Below are positions 51,951 through 60,150 of a stretch of 64,000 bases of DNA, in pieces (position 1 is the stretch's first letter; every line of letters starts with the position of its first letter). Both the position numbers and the translations under genes were made by a program. Origin of the DNA: Pseudonocardia sp. C8 (lineage in GTDB: Bacteria > Actinomycetota > Actinomycetes > Mycobacteriales > Pseudonocardiaceae); NCBI RefSeq assembly GCF_014267175.1, contig NZ_JACMTR010000002.1, positions 384,001 to 448,000 on the forward strand. Reading direction: 5' to 3'. A model generated the notes under the pieces. It ran no database searches. It was not told the origin of the DNA and worked only from the letters and a program-made list of their open reading frames with translations.

Positions 51951-52832
51951 GTGCCCGCTGTGGCTGAGATCGCGTTCGGTTTCCGGCCCGAGACCCGGCG
52001 GGTCTATGACGCGCCGCTGCTGCGCGGCGTCGACGGGGACACGGTCAACATCGACCAGTCGGTGCGGATGGTCTCGATCGACACCCCCGAGACGCATGTC
52101 GGCGGCAGCGCACCGACCGCGCAGTCCACCCTCGATCGGTGTCGGCAGCGGCTCGCAGACGGCGTCTACGACGCGATCGGGCCGGGGCTACGCGCGCATC
52201 TGCTCAACCGGCTCACTGCGGACGCGGCGGCCCGGCACCTGGGCGCCGGCGCCCGGGCCGGGCAGGAGTTCGCCCGGATGCGCGCCGAACGCCTGACCAT
52301 CGACCCCGTCAGTGGGGTGGGGAAGGTCGGGATTGTGGTGACCGGGGAGGTCATCGAGGAGAACGGGCGGCTGCTGGCCTACGTGACTCCGTGGCTCACG
52401 GCACCGCTGCCACCGCCGGATGACCCGCAGCGGCGAACGTTCAACCTGCAGCTGGTCGAAACCGGCTGGGCGGCATTGTTCCCGATCTACCCGTCGCTGC
52501 CGCGCGACGCCGACCTCGCCCGCGCCGTCCACGCCGCCGAGACCGCGTGGGAGCAGAAGCTGGGTGCGTGGGCGGAGTTCGGGGCGGACCTGCTGCTGGG
52601 CTACGAGTACCGGGCCTGTATCAAGCTGGGCGCCGCCGACCGGCCGAACGAGGCCCCGGTCCCACCGGGCGAGCGGATCGATCAAGCCTTCCGGCGGGTC
52701 TGTATCGACGTCCGCACTCGCACCATCCTGGGGCGCTTCAGCTACCACCAGATCGACCCGCCGTACCGGCTCTGGGTGTGGCAGGACGACCTCGACGAGG
52801 CCCGCAGGGTTTTGCAGCTCGTCGACCCCTGA
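51951..52832 (+). CDS. Thermonuclease (SNase)-like protein
   Basis: A 293-residue protein whose N-terminus matches staphylococcal nuclease: VDGDTVNI with Asp28/Asp30, then VRMVSIDTPET with Arg39, Asp44, Thr45 and Glu47, the metal and catalytic set. The rest (AYVTPWLTAPLPPP, LVETGWAALFPIYPSLP) keeps the SNase strand order but carries insertions. No signal peptide, so it would act inside the cell. Start taken at GTG 51951; GTG 51960 is an alternative. It stands alone after a 253-nt gap. Confidence 0.78.
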   Translation: MPAVAEIAFGFRPETRRVYDAPLLRGVDGDTVNIDQSVRMVSIDTPETHVGGSAPTAQSTLDRCRQRLADGVYDAIGPGLRAHLLNRLTADAAARHLGAGARAGQEFARMRAERLTIDPVSGVGKVGIVVTGEVIEENGRLLAYVTPWLTAPLPPPDDPQRRTFNLQLVETGWAALFPIYPSLPRDADLARAVHAAETAWEQKLGAWAEFGADLLLGYEYRACIKLGAADRPNEAPVPPGERIDQAFRRVCIDVRTRTILGRFSYHQIDPPYRLWVWQDDLDEARRVLQLVDP

Positions 52833-53195
52833 GCGCGCGCCGGAGCCTGACCGACGCGCGCGTGCTGGCGCCGCGACACGCACCGGCGTTAGGTCTCGAG
52901 CAACTCCGATGCCTGCGACCGCCCGTGTCCGGGCGACCCGTGCAGCCTCGTCGTCGAGGTTGTCGGCCGGCGCACCGAGCTGGTCGTCGGTAGCACCGGG
53001 AGGGCCAGCCGCGCTGGCAGGGCCCCTGCGGCGCGCGCGGGTCGCGATATCCGCGGCGGGGCGCCCTCGACGCCGCCATGGCCAGCGGCGTCGACTACGC
53101 ACGCGCGTCGACGACTGCGTCCGGCGAGTGGGCCGGCGGGGATGGGTGCCCTGGGTCGACCGCACCCCGCCTGTGTCTGCGATGTCCGCATGTTA
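52833..53195. other. Gene-free stretch before the 53232 operon
   Basis: About 360 nt without a supported gene; frames here show poor bias. The last 60 nt become AT-richer and run into the operator palindrome at 53196. Confidence 0.5.
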
Positions 53196-53210
53196 TTGCG
53201 ATCATCGCAA
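53196..53210. promoter_or_regulatory. Perfect operator palindrome TTGCGAT-C-ATCGCAA
   Basis: Seven-bp arms around one central base, 22 nt before the start of the 53232 gene, in a locally AT-rich segment. TATCGT (53218) follows as a possible -10. The HTH product of the first gene could bind it. Confidence 0.65.
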
Positions 53211-53231
53211 ATCTGGGTATCGTTCGGAGCC

Positions 53232-53651
53232 ATGAACAACGACGTGTTCGATGCCCTCGCGGCGTTGGCGTGCGCGGACCCGGTCTCGGTGGATCCGCCG
53301 GAGGCGTGGGCCGATGTGGCCGACGAGCTGGCTCGGGAGCGGGCCGAGTTGGCCGACGAGCTGCGGCACCAGTGGGAGGTCGCGCCGGAGCCGGAGGATC
53401 CGTTGTTGGCCGAGTTGGCGGGGGCGCGGGCGCGGGAGTTGGCGGCGCAGCGGCACAAGCGACGGTTGTTGGCCTATGCGCGGGAGTTCAGTTCGCCGGG
53501 CCGGACTCGGCCGTACACGCTCGAGCAGCTCGCCGCCGCGGCCGGGCTGTCGATCTCGGGGGTGCGGACGGCCTACGACGGTGATGACGTCGACACCGTG
53601 GCCCGCGCCACCGGGGCCCGGCGGCACCCGAGCGCCCGGGACGGCTCGTGA
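53232..53651 (+). CDS. Small HTH protein, first gene of an unknown operon
   Basis: A 139-residue protein. The acidic helical N-half (ADVADELARERAELADELRHQWEVAPEPEDPLLAEL) is followed by ARELAAQRHKRRLLAYAREFSS and a C-terminal HTH (TRPYTLEQLAAAAGLSISGVRTAYDGDDVDTVARATGA). GGAGC lies before the ATG. It probably regulates its own operon through the palindrome 22 nt upstream. Confidence 0.75.
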   Translation: MNNDVFDALAALACADPVSVDPPEAWADVADELARERAELADELRHQWEVAPEPEDPLLAELAGARARELAAQRHKRRLLAYAREFSSPGRTRPYTLEQLAAAAGLSISGVRTAYDGDDVDTVARATGARRHPSARDGS

Positions 53652-54097
53652 ACCGCGCCCCGTCCGACACGACCAGCCCGCCGGCGCGGCCGGGTTCGTT
53701 GACATTGGAGGAGTTGCGGGCTCGGCGTGACCGGCTGCGTGGCGAGCTGGCCGAGGTGATCGCGCGGCGCCGGCAGGCCGAGGCGACCGCGGCGCGTGGG
53801 GTGGGGTGGGAGCGGGCGATCGCGGTCGTGCGTCGGGACCGCGATTCGGGCCGGTCGCCGGTGCTGCTGCGGCAGCGCGCGGTGTTCGAGCAGGTCATGG
53901 ACCAGTTCGAGCAGGTCGACTATTTGATCGCCCGTCTGGCCACCCGCCTCTCCGACGCGGACGCGGACGCGGGGGAGCGGCGCCGTGGTCAGGCGGCGTG
54001 CGAGCGCGGCCTGGCCGCGATCCAGGGTCTCGCCGACGCACTCCGCGCCAGCGCGCGCGAGGACGCCGACACCGTGCGGGGGAGGGGTGGGTGGTGA
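53648..54097 (+). CDS. Coiled-coil protein of unknown function
   Basis: A 149-residue protein with long charged helices: LTLEELRARRDRLRGELAEVIARRRQAEATAARGVGWERAIAVVRRDRDSG, then LLRQRAVFEQVMDQFEQVDYLIARLATRLSDADADAG. No family recognised. Overlaps both neighbours by 4 bp (GTGA), so it is translationally coupled. Confidence 0.7.
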   Translation: MNRAPSDTTSPPARPGSLTLEELRARRDRLRGELAEVIARRRQAEATAARGVGWERAIAVVRRDRDSGRSPVLLRQRAVFEQVMDQFEQVDYLIARLATRLSDADADAGERRRGQAACERGLAAIQGLADALRASAREDADTVRGRGGW

Positions 54098-55713
54098 GTC
54101 GGGGCAAGCACGCCCGCCGCCGCGTCAACCGGGACCGGGCTGCGCTGGAGGGCGAGATCGCAACGCTGGCGGCACAGCTGGTGCGGGAACGGGACCGCCT
54201 GGACCGGGCCCAGGCCGGGGTGCGGCGCGCCGACACCGCACAGGCTCGGCTGGCCGCTGAGACCGCCGCGGCGGCGCGGGTGATGGCCCCGGTCGAGGCT
54301 GAGGTCACGCGGGCCGCGGCCGGGTTGGGGGAGGCGTGCGCGGCGTTGACCGAGGCGCAGATCGAGCTGGGCCGCTGTGATGCCCGGCTGTCCCGTATCG
54401 CGGGGCGCAGCGCGGACCCGGCGCGGTTGCGCACGGCCCTGAACACGGGGGTGCGCGCGAATCTCGACTCCGTGCACCGCAGCGCGCCGCTGGCGTACCA
54501 TCACCTGGCGTTTCGGCGCCGGGCAGGCGCCGACACCCCACTGTGTCGCACCCTCGAGGTGGGTGGGTGGATCCCGCCCGAGGTCCCCGCCACCGACCAC
54601 GACCGGATCGCGGCGCACATGGCGTCGCGGGCCGGCGAGCACAGCCGCGCCGCGCTGTGGTGCTGGGCGGTGCCGCCGTGGATGGGCCTGCCCGACGGCA
54701 CCGACGCCGCCGAGCTGCGCGCCGAGCTCGGCGCGACCACGACCGGCGCCCCCGACCTCCCGCACGGGGACTTCCCTGCGCGGCCGCGGGCCCACCCGGT
54801 GGTGAGTACACCGTGGCGGCACCGCCCCCTGCTCTCCCTGCCCGAGGACGCGGTGGATCTGGCGTACTGGTATCGGCGCAGCGCCTGGACCCAGAACTGG
54901 CACTCCGAGAGCCGGGCGGTGCCGTTGTGGCTCGGCAACGAGCACGCGAACGGGTTCCCCCGCTCCCAACCGTTGCCGGCCGGCACCGACCGGCGGCTGC
55001 CCTTCCCCACGGTGATCGTGGTCTTCGAGTCCGGGTGGGAGCTTCCCGCCCGACACCCCGACCCGCCCGACACCCGCGCCCCGGTCGAGATCTTCTACGC
55101 CCGCGGCCGCGCCACCGCGGCACCGCTGCTGGAGGAACCGCTCTACCGGCTGGCCCCTGGTACCCGCCGCGCCGACCTCGCCACCCCACTGCAGCTCGTC
55201 GAGCGCTACGGCGCCACCGTGGAAGGGCTGATCTTTACCGCCGACCCCGACGGCCACCCCGCCGACGAGTTCGCCTGGTGCCTGGCCATCCACCACCCCT
55301 GGGGCCTGCCCCTGGGCCGGATCACCGTGCCCGCCTCCCGCTGGGCCACCCACTGGACGACCGCCATCGACAACACCCTCGCCGGGGTGTGCCTGGCCCA
55401 CTTCCACCCCACCGCGACCAGCACCCGCATTCCCGGCACGGACCCGCGGCCCACCGACGCCGAGCTATCCGAGCATGACGACGCCGGCGTGCACGTCCTC
55501 GACATCGCCACCACATCACCCACCACCGGCCCGCACCGGACAACAACACGATCACCGGCCGGGCGGGCGGCCCACCTGCGTCGCGCGACCTGGCGCTACC
55601 AGCCGGTCGGCCCCGGCCGGCAGCAACGACGCTGGACCTGGGTCCGCGCCACCATCGTCGGAAACCGATCCACGCCGACCCGCTCGACGGTTTACCGACT
55701 CACCGACCAGTAG
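54094..55713 (+). CDS. Large uncharacterised protein with N-terminal coiled coil
   Basis: A 539-residue protein. Residues about 1-120 form a charged coiled coil (RDRAALEGEIATLAAQLVRERDRLDRAQAGVRRADTAQARL). The remainder is mixed alpha/beta, Trp- and His-rich: YHHLAFRRRAGADTPLCRTLEVGGWIPPEV, LPFPTVIVVFESGWELPARHP, VEGLIFTADPDGHPADEFAWCLAIHHPWGLPLGRITVPASRW. I do not recognise a domain. Coupled to the two preceding genes, it ends just before the second structured leader. Confidence 0.75.
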   Translation: MSRGKHARRRVNRDRAALEGEIATLAAQLVRERDRLDRAQAGVRRADTAQARLAAETAAAARVMAPVEAEVTRAAAGLGEACAALTEAQIELGRCDARLSRIAGRSADPARLRTALNTGVRANLDSVHRSAPLAYHHLAFRRRAGADTPLCRTLEVGGWIPPEVPATDHDRIAAHMASRAGEHSRAALWCWAVPPWMGLPDGTDAAELRAELGATTTGAPDLPHGDFPARPRAHPVVSTPWRHRPLLSLPEDAVDLAYWYRRSAWTQNWHSESRAVPLWLGNEHANGFPRSQPLPAGTDRRLPFPTVIVVFESGWELPARHPDPPDTRAPVEIFYARGRATAAPLLEEPLYRLAPGTRRADLATPLQLVERYGATVEGLIFTADPDGHPADEFAWCLAIHHPWGLPLGRITVPASRWATHWTTAIDNTLAGVCLAHFHPTATSTRIPGTDPRPTDAELSEHDDAGVHVLDIATTSPTTGPHRTTTRSPAGRAAHLRRATWRYQPVGPGRQQRRWTWVRATIVGNRSTPTRSTVYRLTDQ

Positions 55714-55794
55714 CTGCCCATCGGCGGCGGTGGGCATCTGCGCCAACAGACTGGGCGGTCGTGGCCTGAACCGGGCCGCGACACGCAAGACCCG

Positions 55795-56050
55795 CTCAAG
55801 GCCGCGCGGCCGAGAACACCAGTGGAGCGCCTTCGGCGCGGCCTGACGGCCCGGTGGCTTCGCACGGCCGGTCTCCCGGTCAAGGGCGCTCCGCTGGCGC
55901 TGCGCGTCGCTGCGCGACCGGACTGCGTCCGGCCCTTGACCGCGAGCCTCGCCGGCCGTGCCCGGACGCCTTGCGGCGGCGGGGAACAGCGCCCCGCCAC
56001 CCCAAAGGGGTACCCGGGCCGACAGGCCCGACGACGATCGGGAGGCCAGC
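55795..56050 (+). ncRNA. Structured leader, copy 2 of the duplicated element
   Basis: A 256-nt stretch that repeats copy 1 (37431-37682) from CTCAAGGCCGCGC to the AGGCCAGC just before the ATG. GCGCC/GGCGC around TTC (55827-55839) replaces copy 1's CCGCC/GGCGG, a compensatory change. TCAAGGGC (55880-55887) pairs with GCCCTTGA (55932-55939), enclosing GTCGC/GCGAC (55906-55918) and CCGGAC/GTCCGG (55918-55932). GGCGGGG/CCCCGCC follows near 55980. Substitutions concentrate in loops. Confidence 0.55.
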
Positions 56051-56614
56051 ATGGGCACCAGGACCACACCGACCACCGGCACCGGCACGGGCACGGGCAC
56101 GGCGATGAACCCCATCACCCCGGCCCCCGTCGAGCGGGGGCAGACCGCCTACGGCGCCGCGGCGGTGATGAGCATGGCCGTTCGGGTCGCCGGACAGGTC
56201 CCGACCCGCGTCGACCTGCAGAACGCCGGGACGGCCGAGCAGCAGCTCGGGCTGACCCTCGGCGCGGTCCTGGTCTACCTGCGCAGCAGCTTCACCGCCC
56301 GCATCGTCGAGCAGGGCTGGGCCCAGGCAGCACCTCTGGCCCGCTCGCTGGTGCCGGTGCTCGGTGGGCGGGCCCGCGGGGTGATGGCGACCGGGCCGTG
56401 GTCGGCGACGGCGCTGGTTCGGCTCGGCGGAACGCCGAAGGTCGACATCGCGTTGCTGCCGGTGCGGCCGGGCAGCGACCGGCCGTCGATCCTGCACATC
56501 GAGATCGGGCCGATCTCGTGGGAGATGTGCGACGCGAACTCGTACACCGCCCTGCTGCACGGGTGGCGTACCGCGGCGAACCTGCTGACGGTGCAGGAGG
56601 CACTCGACAAGTGA
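56051..56614 (+). CDS. Hypothetical element protein downstream of structured leader
   Basis: A 187-residue protein. A short GTGTGTGT simple repeat at the N-terminus (encoded by a (ACCGGC)n-like DNA run) is followed by helical GQTAYGAAAVMSMAVRVAGQVPTRVDLQNAGTAEQQLGLTLGAVLVYLRSSF and a strand-rich ILHIEIGPISWEMCDANSYTALLHGWRTAANLL. No family recognised. GGAGG precedes the ATG. A strong terminator follows. Confidence 0.7.
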   Translation: MGTRTTPTTGTGTGTGTAMNPITPAPVERGQTAYGAAAVMSMAVRVAGQVPTRVDLQNAGTAEQQLGLTLGAVLVYLRSSFTARIVEQGWAQAAPLARSLVPVLGGRARGVMATGPWSATALVRLGGTPKVDIALLPVRPGSDRPSILHIEIGPISWEMCDANSYTALLHGWRTAANLLTVQEALDK

Positions 56615-56627
56615 TCGACTTGTGGAT

Positions 56628-56663
56628 GGATCGGCCCGGCCGCTGGCGCGGCCGGGCCGATCC
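56628..56663 (+). terminator. Strong 16-bp terminator hairpin
   Basis: GGATCGGCCCGGCCGC (56628-56643), loop TGGC, and an exactly inverted arm (56648-56663), 13 nt after the stop codon of the 56051 gene. No T-run. Confidence 0.8.
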
Positions 56664-56680
56664 GCGCCAGTCTCACCGGC

Positions 56681-56941
56681 ATGGGTGTCGCATGGCGCGT
56701 CGGTGTCCTCCGCCGGGGGACCGAGAACGTCGCGTGGGAACGGGCGGGCGTCGCCGGTGGGTGGGCCGAGGCGCGCTCTTATGCCGTCGCGGTCCTCACC
56801 GACCTCGCCCGGTCGGAGGGGCGGCAGGAGTATCGCGTGGAGGTCGGTGACGTCGTCGGGATCGTCAACCCCGGCCTGGACGAGAACGGCGAGGTCGACA
56901 CAACCGACCTGGGAAGCGCACTACGGCTGCATCGCGAGTAG
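56681..56941 (+). CDS. Small hypothetical protein
   Basis: An 86-residue protein: MGVAWRVGVLRRGTENVAWE, AEARSYAVAVLTDLARSEGR, EYRVEVGDVVGIVNPGLDEN. Compact alpha/beta pattern; unrecognised. It starts 17 nt after the terminator and ends at a 7-bp hairpin, so it may be a single-gene unit. It lies between the element genes and the cas operon. Confidence 0.6.
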   Translation: MGVAWRVGVLRRGTENVAWERAGVAGGWAEARSYAVAVLTDLARSEGRQEYRVEVGDVVGIVNPGLDENGEVDTTDLGSALRLHRE

Positions 56942-56944
56942 ATA

Positions 56945-56962
56945 GAACACCACGCGGTGTTC
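56945..56962 (+). terminator. Small hairpin after the 56681 gene
   Basis: GAACACC/GGTGTTC with loop ACGC, starting 3 nt after the stop codon. It may end transcription before the cas operon. Confidence 0.5.
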
Positions 56963-57350
56963 AGCGTGAGCCGTAGTCAAACGCGCTACCTTGGCTACGC
57001 CAGGCTCTTCTGCCGTGCCGACGAGGTTCTGGCGCACAAGCGTCAGGTCACAACGCCTGAGCAGCGGGAGAGTTCGGTCAGCTCGCGTAACGTCGGCGGC
57101 GAAATTGTCATCTGTGGATCGGGGCTCCCGGACGATCGGTGCGCCGATGGTGGAGGCGGGCGAGCGTGTTTCCGCTATGCGGCAGGCCAACGATGAGTCC
57201 AGGATGAAGGGCCTGCCTCCGAGGGGAGAGTACAGCGCCGCGGGCGACATACCTCATAGTTGGACTGCCTCTACCCGATTTTGACGATGATGTTTCCGAG
57301 ACCGTATCGGATAGTTGGTGTCTTCACCGTTCACTGGGTTTGGAGTGCAG
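56963..57350 (+). promoter_or_regulatory. Upstream region of the cas operon with a possible promoter
   Basis: About 390 nt without a supported gene. The last part is AT-richer; TTGACG (57281-57286), an 18-nt spacer and TATCGG (57305-57310) could be a promoter 40 nt before csb1. No CRISPR repeats are seen here. Confidence 0.4.
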
Positions 57351-58589
57351 GTGTCCTCGATCATCGGCTTGGAAGATCTTTTGGCGGCGTGTCGAAGTGG
57401 CGGGGCCAGCTGTTTGACGTCGGTCACGGAGTTGGCGCCGGCGGCCGGGTCGCATGCGTCGGTGGCTCCGGCGAAGTTCGCGGTCAGAAATTCGGACGTC
57501 GGTACCTACGCGTACGAGACGAGATTCGACGGTGGCGTGGCGGCGGACGCGGTGGTGATCGATTCGAAGCAGTCCCAGAACAATCGTTGTGAGCAGGGGT
57601 TGGTTGCTGCGATCGTCGACGGCCACGACGTGCTCTCCCGGTTGCCGCGAGTGGCCGTCAGCTACCGGGTCGGTGATCGGGTCGTGGAGTTGTCGGATCT
57701 GGAGCTGCCCCATCGAGTGTTCGACGGGCACATCCGGGCGGCGACCATCAGCGGGGCGCCGCTGACTCAGGACGAGCGGTACCGACGTGTACGCGACGCG
57801 CACCCGGGTGACGCGTTCGCTCTGCTGCAGACCAGCCCGGCCAGCCTGGTGTTCGGTTCGTGGGATTCGAGTCGGGCCACCCGGCAGGGGCGCTGGCGCA
57901 GCGTCCTGGTGGGGGAGATCGTCGGGTTCTGTTCCGGTCGTCCCGAGCCGGAGGGCCCCGAACCGAAGGGCCCCGAGCTGAAGGGTGGGGCGCGGATCGA
58001 CCCGCTCGGGATGCGGATCGAGCTGACCGGGCCGGCTTTGAAGGAGCTCGCCGACCGTCAGCGTTCGGAGCTGAGCCGGGGAACCTACGACAAGATCGTG
58101 AAGTCTGCTGGTGCGGCGAAGGGGGAGCAGCGGGTCAAGGCGTCACCGGTGGGTTTGGGTGGTATTCCGCCGACGTTGGAGGCTCTCGCCGGTGTGGCCT
58201 GCAGCAAGATCGTGCGCTCGCACGTGCTGAGTTTCGCGGCTCTGCGCCAGGTCCGGTTCGGGAAGGGCGCCGAGGGTGATGCGGCGTGCCGGGCGCTGTT
58301 GGCGGCGCTGGCGCTGGCTGCGCTGGCACGGTCGGACGGCGAGCTGGTGCTGCGCGCGAACTGTGACCTCGTGGAATCCGGTCCGACCGCGGTGGTTCTG
58401 CACGGTCGCGGGGGGACCCAGACGCAGCTGTCCGCGCTGAGCGTTGAGGAAGCCGACGCGCTGCTGGCTGCGGCGTTGACCCGTGCCGAGCAGGAAGCCG
58501 GCGTCTCCTGGAACGGGGTCGTGCTCGCGGTCGACGGCGACCCGGCGATCCTGGCCGGCGCCGTCGAGGACGAGGCCGGAGGGAACTGA
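57351..58589 (+). CDS. csb1: Type I-G (I-U) CRISPR Cascade backbone protein Csb1/Cas7
   Basis: A 412-residue protein that I recognise as Csb1 (GSU0053 family, Cas7 of type I-G): SSIIGLEDLLAACRSGGASCLTSVTELAPAAGSHASVAPAKFAVRN, YAYETRF...VVIDSKQSQNNRCEQGL, RFGKGAEGDAACRALLAALALAALARSDGELVLRANCDL. It would line the crRNA. Start GTG 57351 with GGAG 5 nt upstream. Residues about 199-212 (EPEGPEPKGPELKG) are a three-unit tandem repeat, an odd low-complexity insert. First gene of the cas operon. Confidence 0.88.
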   Translation: MSSIIGLEDLLAACRSGGASCLTSVTELAPAAGSHASVAPAKFAVRNSDVGTYAYETRFDGGVAADAVVIDSKQSQNNRCEQGLVAAIVDGHDVLSRLPRVAVSYRVGDRVVELSDLELPHRVFDGHIRAATISGAPLTQDERYRRVRDAHPGDAFALLQTSPASLVFGSWDSSRATRQGRWRSVLVGEIVGFCSGRPEPEGPEPKGPELKGGARIDPLGMRIELTGPALKELADRQRSELSRGTYDKIVKSAGAAKGEQRVKASPVGLGGIPPTLEALAGVACSKIVRSHVLSFAALRQVRFGKGAEGDAACRALLAALALAALARSDGELVLRANCDLVESGPTAVVLHGRGGTQTQLSALSVEEADALLAAALTRAEQEAGVSWNGVVLAVDGDPAILAGAVEDEAGGN

Positions 58590-58590
58590 G

Positions 58591-60150
58591 GTGGTGTTCA
58601 CCTTGCGTGCTACTCCGCTACTCGGGACCTACCGGGGCCACCGGCCCGATGCGACCCCGGAGACGATCCCGTCGGTGGCGCGGCTGCATGCTGCGCTGCT
58701 GTGCGCGGCCGGGTTTGGTCCCCGGGCGGTGGCCGGAGAGGACGGGTGGGTGCCCTGCGAGGCCGACGAGGCGGCGCTGCGCTGGGTCGAGGAGAACCCG
58801 CCGACCGAGATGCGGATCCCGCAGCTTCGGGTGAGCCGGCAGGACGCGGTCGCCTATCGCAACGACGGCACGATCGGGCCGGTCGGCGGCGCACGTGGGA
58901 TCCGCACCCTGGCCAAGCACGAATCGGTCACCGCGGTGGATGGCCCGTTCACTTGGACCTGGCGGGAGCCGCCACCGGAACCGGTCGCCGAGGCGTTGCG
59001 GGCGTTGTGCCCGGACGTGCCGCATCTGGGCACCGCTGAATGCCCGGTGACGATGGAGGCCGCCGAGGACGATCCGGAGCCCACCCACGTTCTCGACCGG
59101 GAGGCGATGCCGTTCTCCGGTGGTCCCGGGACGATGCTGGACGTCCCGGCTCCCGGTCGGCTCGACGAGCTCGTCGAGGCCCACCGCCTGCGGCGCACGG
59201 GCCGGCTCGGGTCCGATCGCGCCGGTTCGAGCGAGCGCTCGGCCAGCCCGGTACCGCCGCGCGGGGCGGTGCGTCCCGCGATGTATCGGCCGGCCGGCCG
59301 CACCGTCGCCGAGGTGCCCTGGCCCGAGGTCCTGCTCGTTCCCCTCGATCGCCGGATCCATGAGCGGGACCGGGTGCGGTGGTGCGTAGCCGCGCACAAG
59401 GCGTTGATCAAGATGTTGGATGCGGCGGCGCCTCCGCTGCTGACCGGCGTGTATCCCGACCCGGGTACGCGTCCGGCGAACCGGTTGGCTCTGCAGATTC
59501 TCGACCGGGATGTGCCGGCGCGGCTGCCGGCCGGGGCCCGCAGCGCGCTCGCCGTGTTGTTGCCGCCGGCCGCGCCCAGCGAGTTGGAGCTGATCTACCG
59601 CGCTGTCGCGGCGTTGCGGAACCTGACTGTCGGGCGCCGCCGTGGCGAGGCGGGCGAGCACGCCCGTCAGGCTCGGGTGTCCGGAGCGGTGGAGGTCGTC
59701 CACGGGGACGCGCTGTGGCTGGAGCCGGCACCCGGGACGGTCCGGGTCTGGCGAAGCGACCCGCCGGCGGTACCGGACACCCGGGGGCAGCGAGGTTGGA
59801 CCTTCACCCACGCCGCGCTGTTGTCGCTGGGGTTCGTCTGGCAGGGCTCGGGCATTGCGCGGGTGCACGGTCGCGGGGCAGAGCGGGACCATGCGCTGGT
59901 CGATGCTGTGAATGCGGCCGGGGCGGTCGTGCTGCGCACCGATCCGGTGCGGCGCAGCACCGTCCAGCACTATGCCCATCACGTGCACCACGACGCCGTG
60001 GTCCGCCCGTACCGGGTGGCGCTCGGACTCGGTCAGCTCGGCGGACCGTGCACCGTGCAGGCGATCGGGCAGAGCCGCCATCTGGGCGGAGGCCTGCTGG
60101 TCCCGCTCGACGTCGCCGAGGGTTCGCCCGTTCCGGAGCACCCGTGGTGA
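58591..60150 (+). CDS. csb2: Type I-G CRISPR protein Csb2 (Cas5-Cas6-like)
   Basis: A 519-residue protein matching Csb2 (GSU0054/Balac_1305 family): N-terminal FTLRATPLLGTYRGHRPDATPETIPSVARLHAALLCAAGFG RAMP strand, EENPPTEMRIPQLRVSRQDAVAYRNDG, and the C-terminal glycine-rich loop IGQSRHLGGGLLVPLD expected of Cas6-type RAMPs. It probably caps the 5' handle and processes pre-crRNA. It starts at GTG 58591, one base after the csb1 stop, with GGAGGG upstream. Confidence 0.85.
   Translation: MVFTLRATPLLGTYRGHRPDATPETIPSVARLHAALLCAAGFGPRAVAGEDGWVPCEADEAALRWVEENPPTEMRIPQLRVSRQDAVAYRNDGTIGPVGGARGIRTLAKHESVTAVDGPFTWTWREPPPEPVAEALRALCPDVPHLGTAECPVTMEAAEDDPEPTHVLDREAMPFSGGPGTMLDVPAPGRLDELVEAHRLRRTGRLGSDRAGSSERSASPVPPRGAVRPAMYRPAGRTVAEVPWPEVLLVPLDRRIHERDRVRWCVAAHKALIKMLDAAAPPLLTGVYPDPGTRPANRLALQILDRDVPARLPAGARSALAVLLPPAAPSELELIYRAVAALRNLTVGRRRGEAGEHARQARVSGAVEVVHGDALWLEPAPGTVRVWRSDPPAVPDTRGQRGWTFTHAALLSLGFVWQGSGIARVHGRGAERDHALVDAVNAAGAVVLRTDPVRRSTVQHYAHHVHHDAVVRPYRVALGLGQLGGPCTVQAIGQSRHLGGGLLVPLDVAEGSPVPEHPW

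Noticed and set aside
56963..57350. Possible CRISPR array near the cas genes
   Set aside because: No direct repeats of 28-37 nt with regular spacing are present; the array must lie elsewhere.
59379..60146. Extension of the cas3 frame upstream of 60147
   Set aside because: The region is coded in another frame as Csb2; the extension has shadow-type composition and the GTG at 60147 overlaps the csb2 stop.
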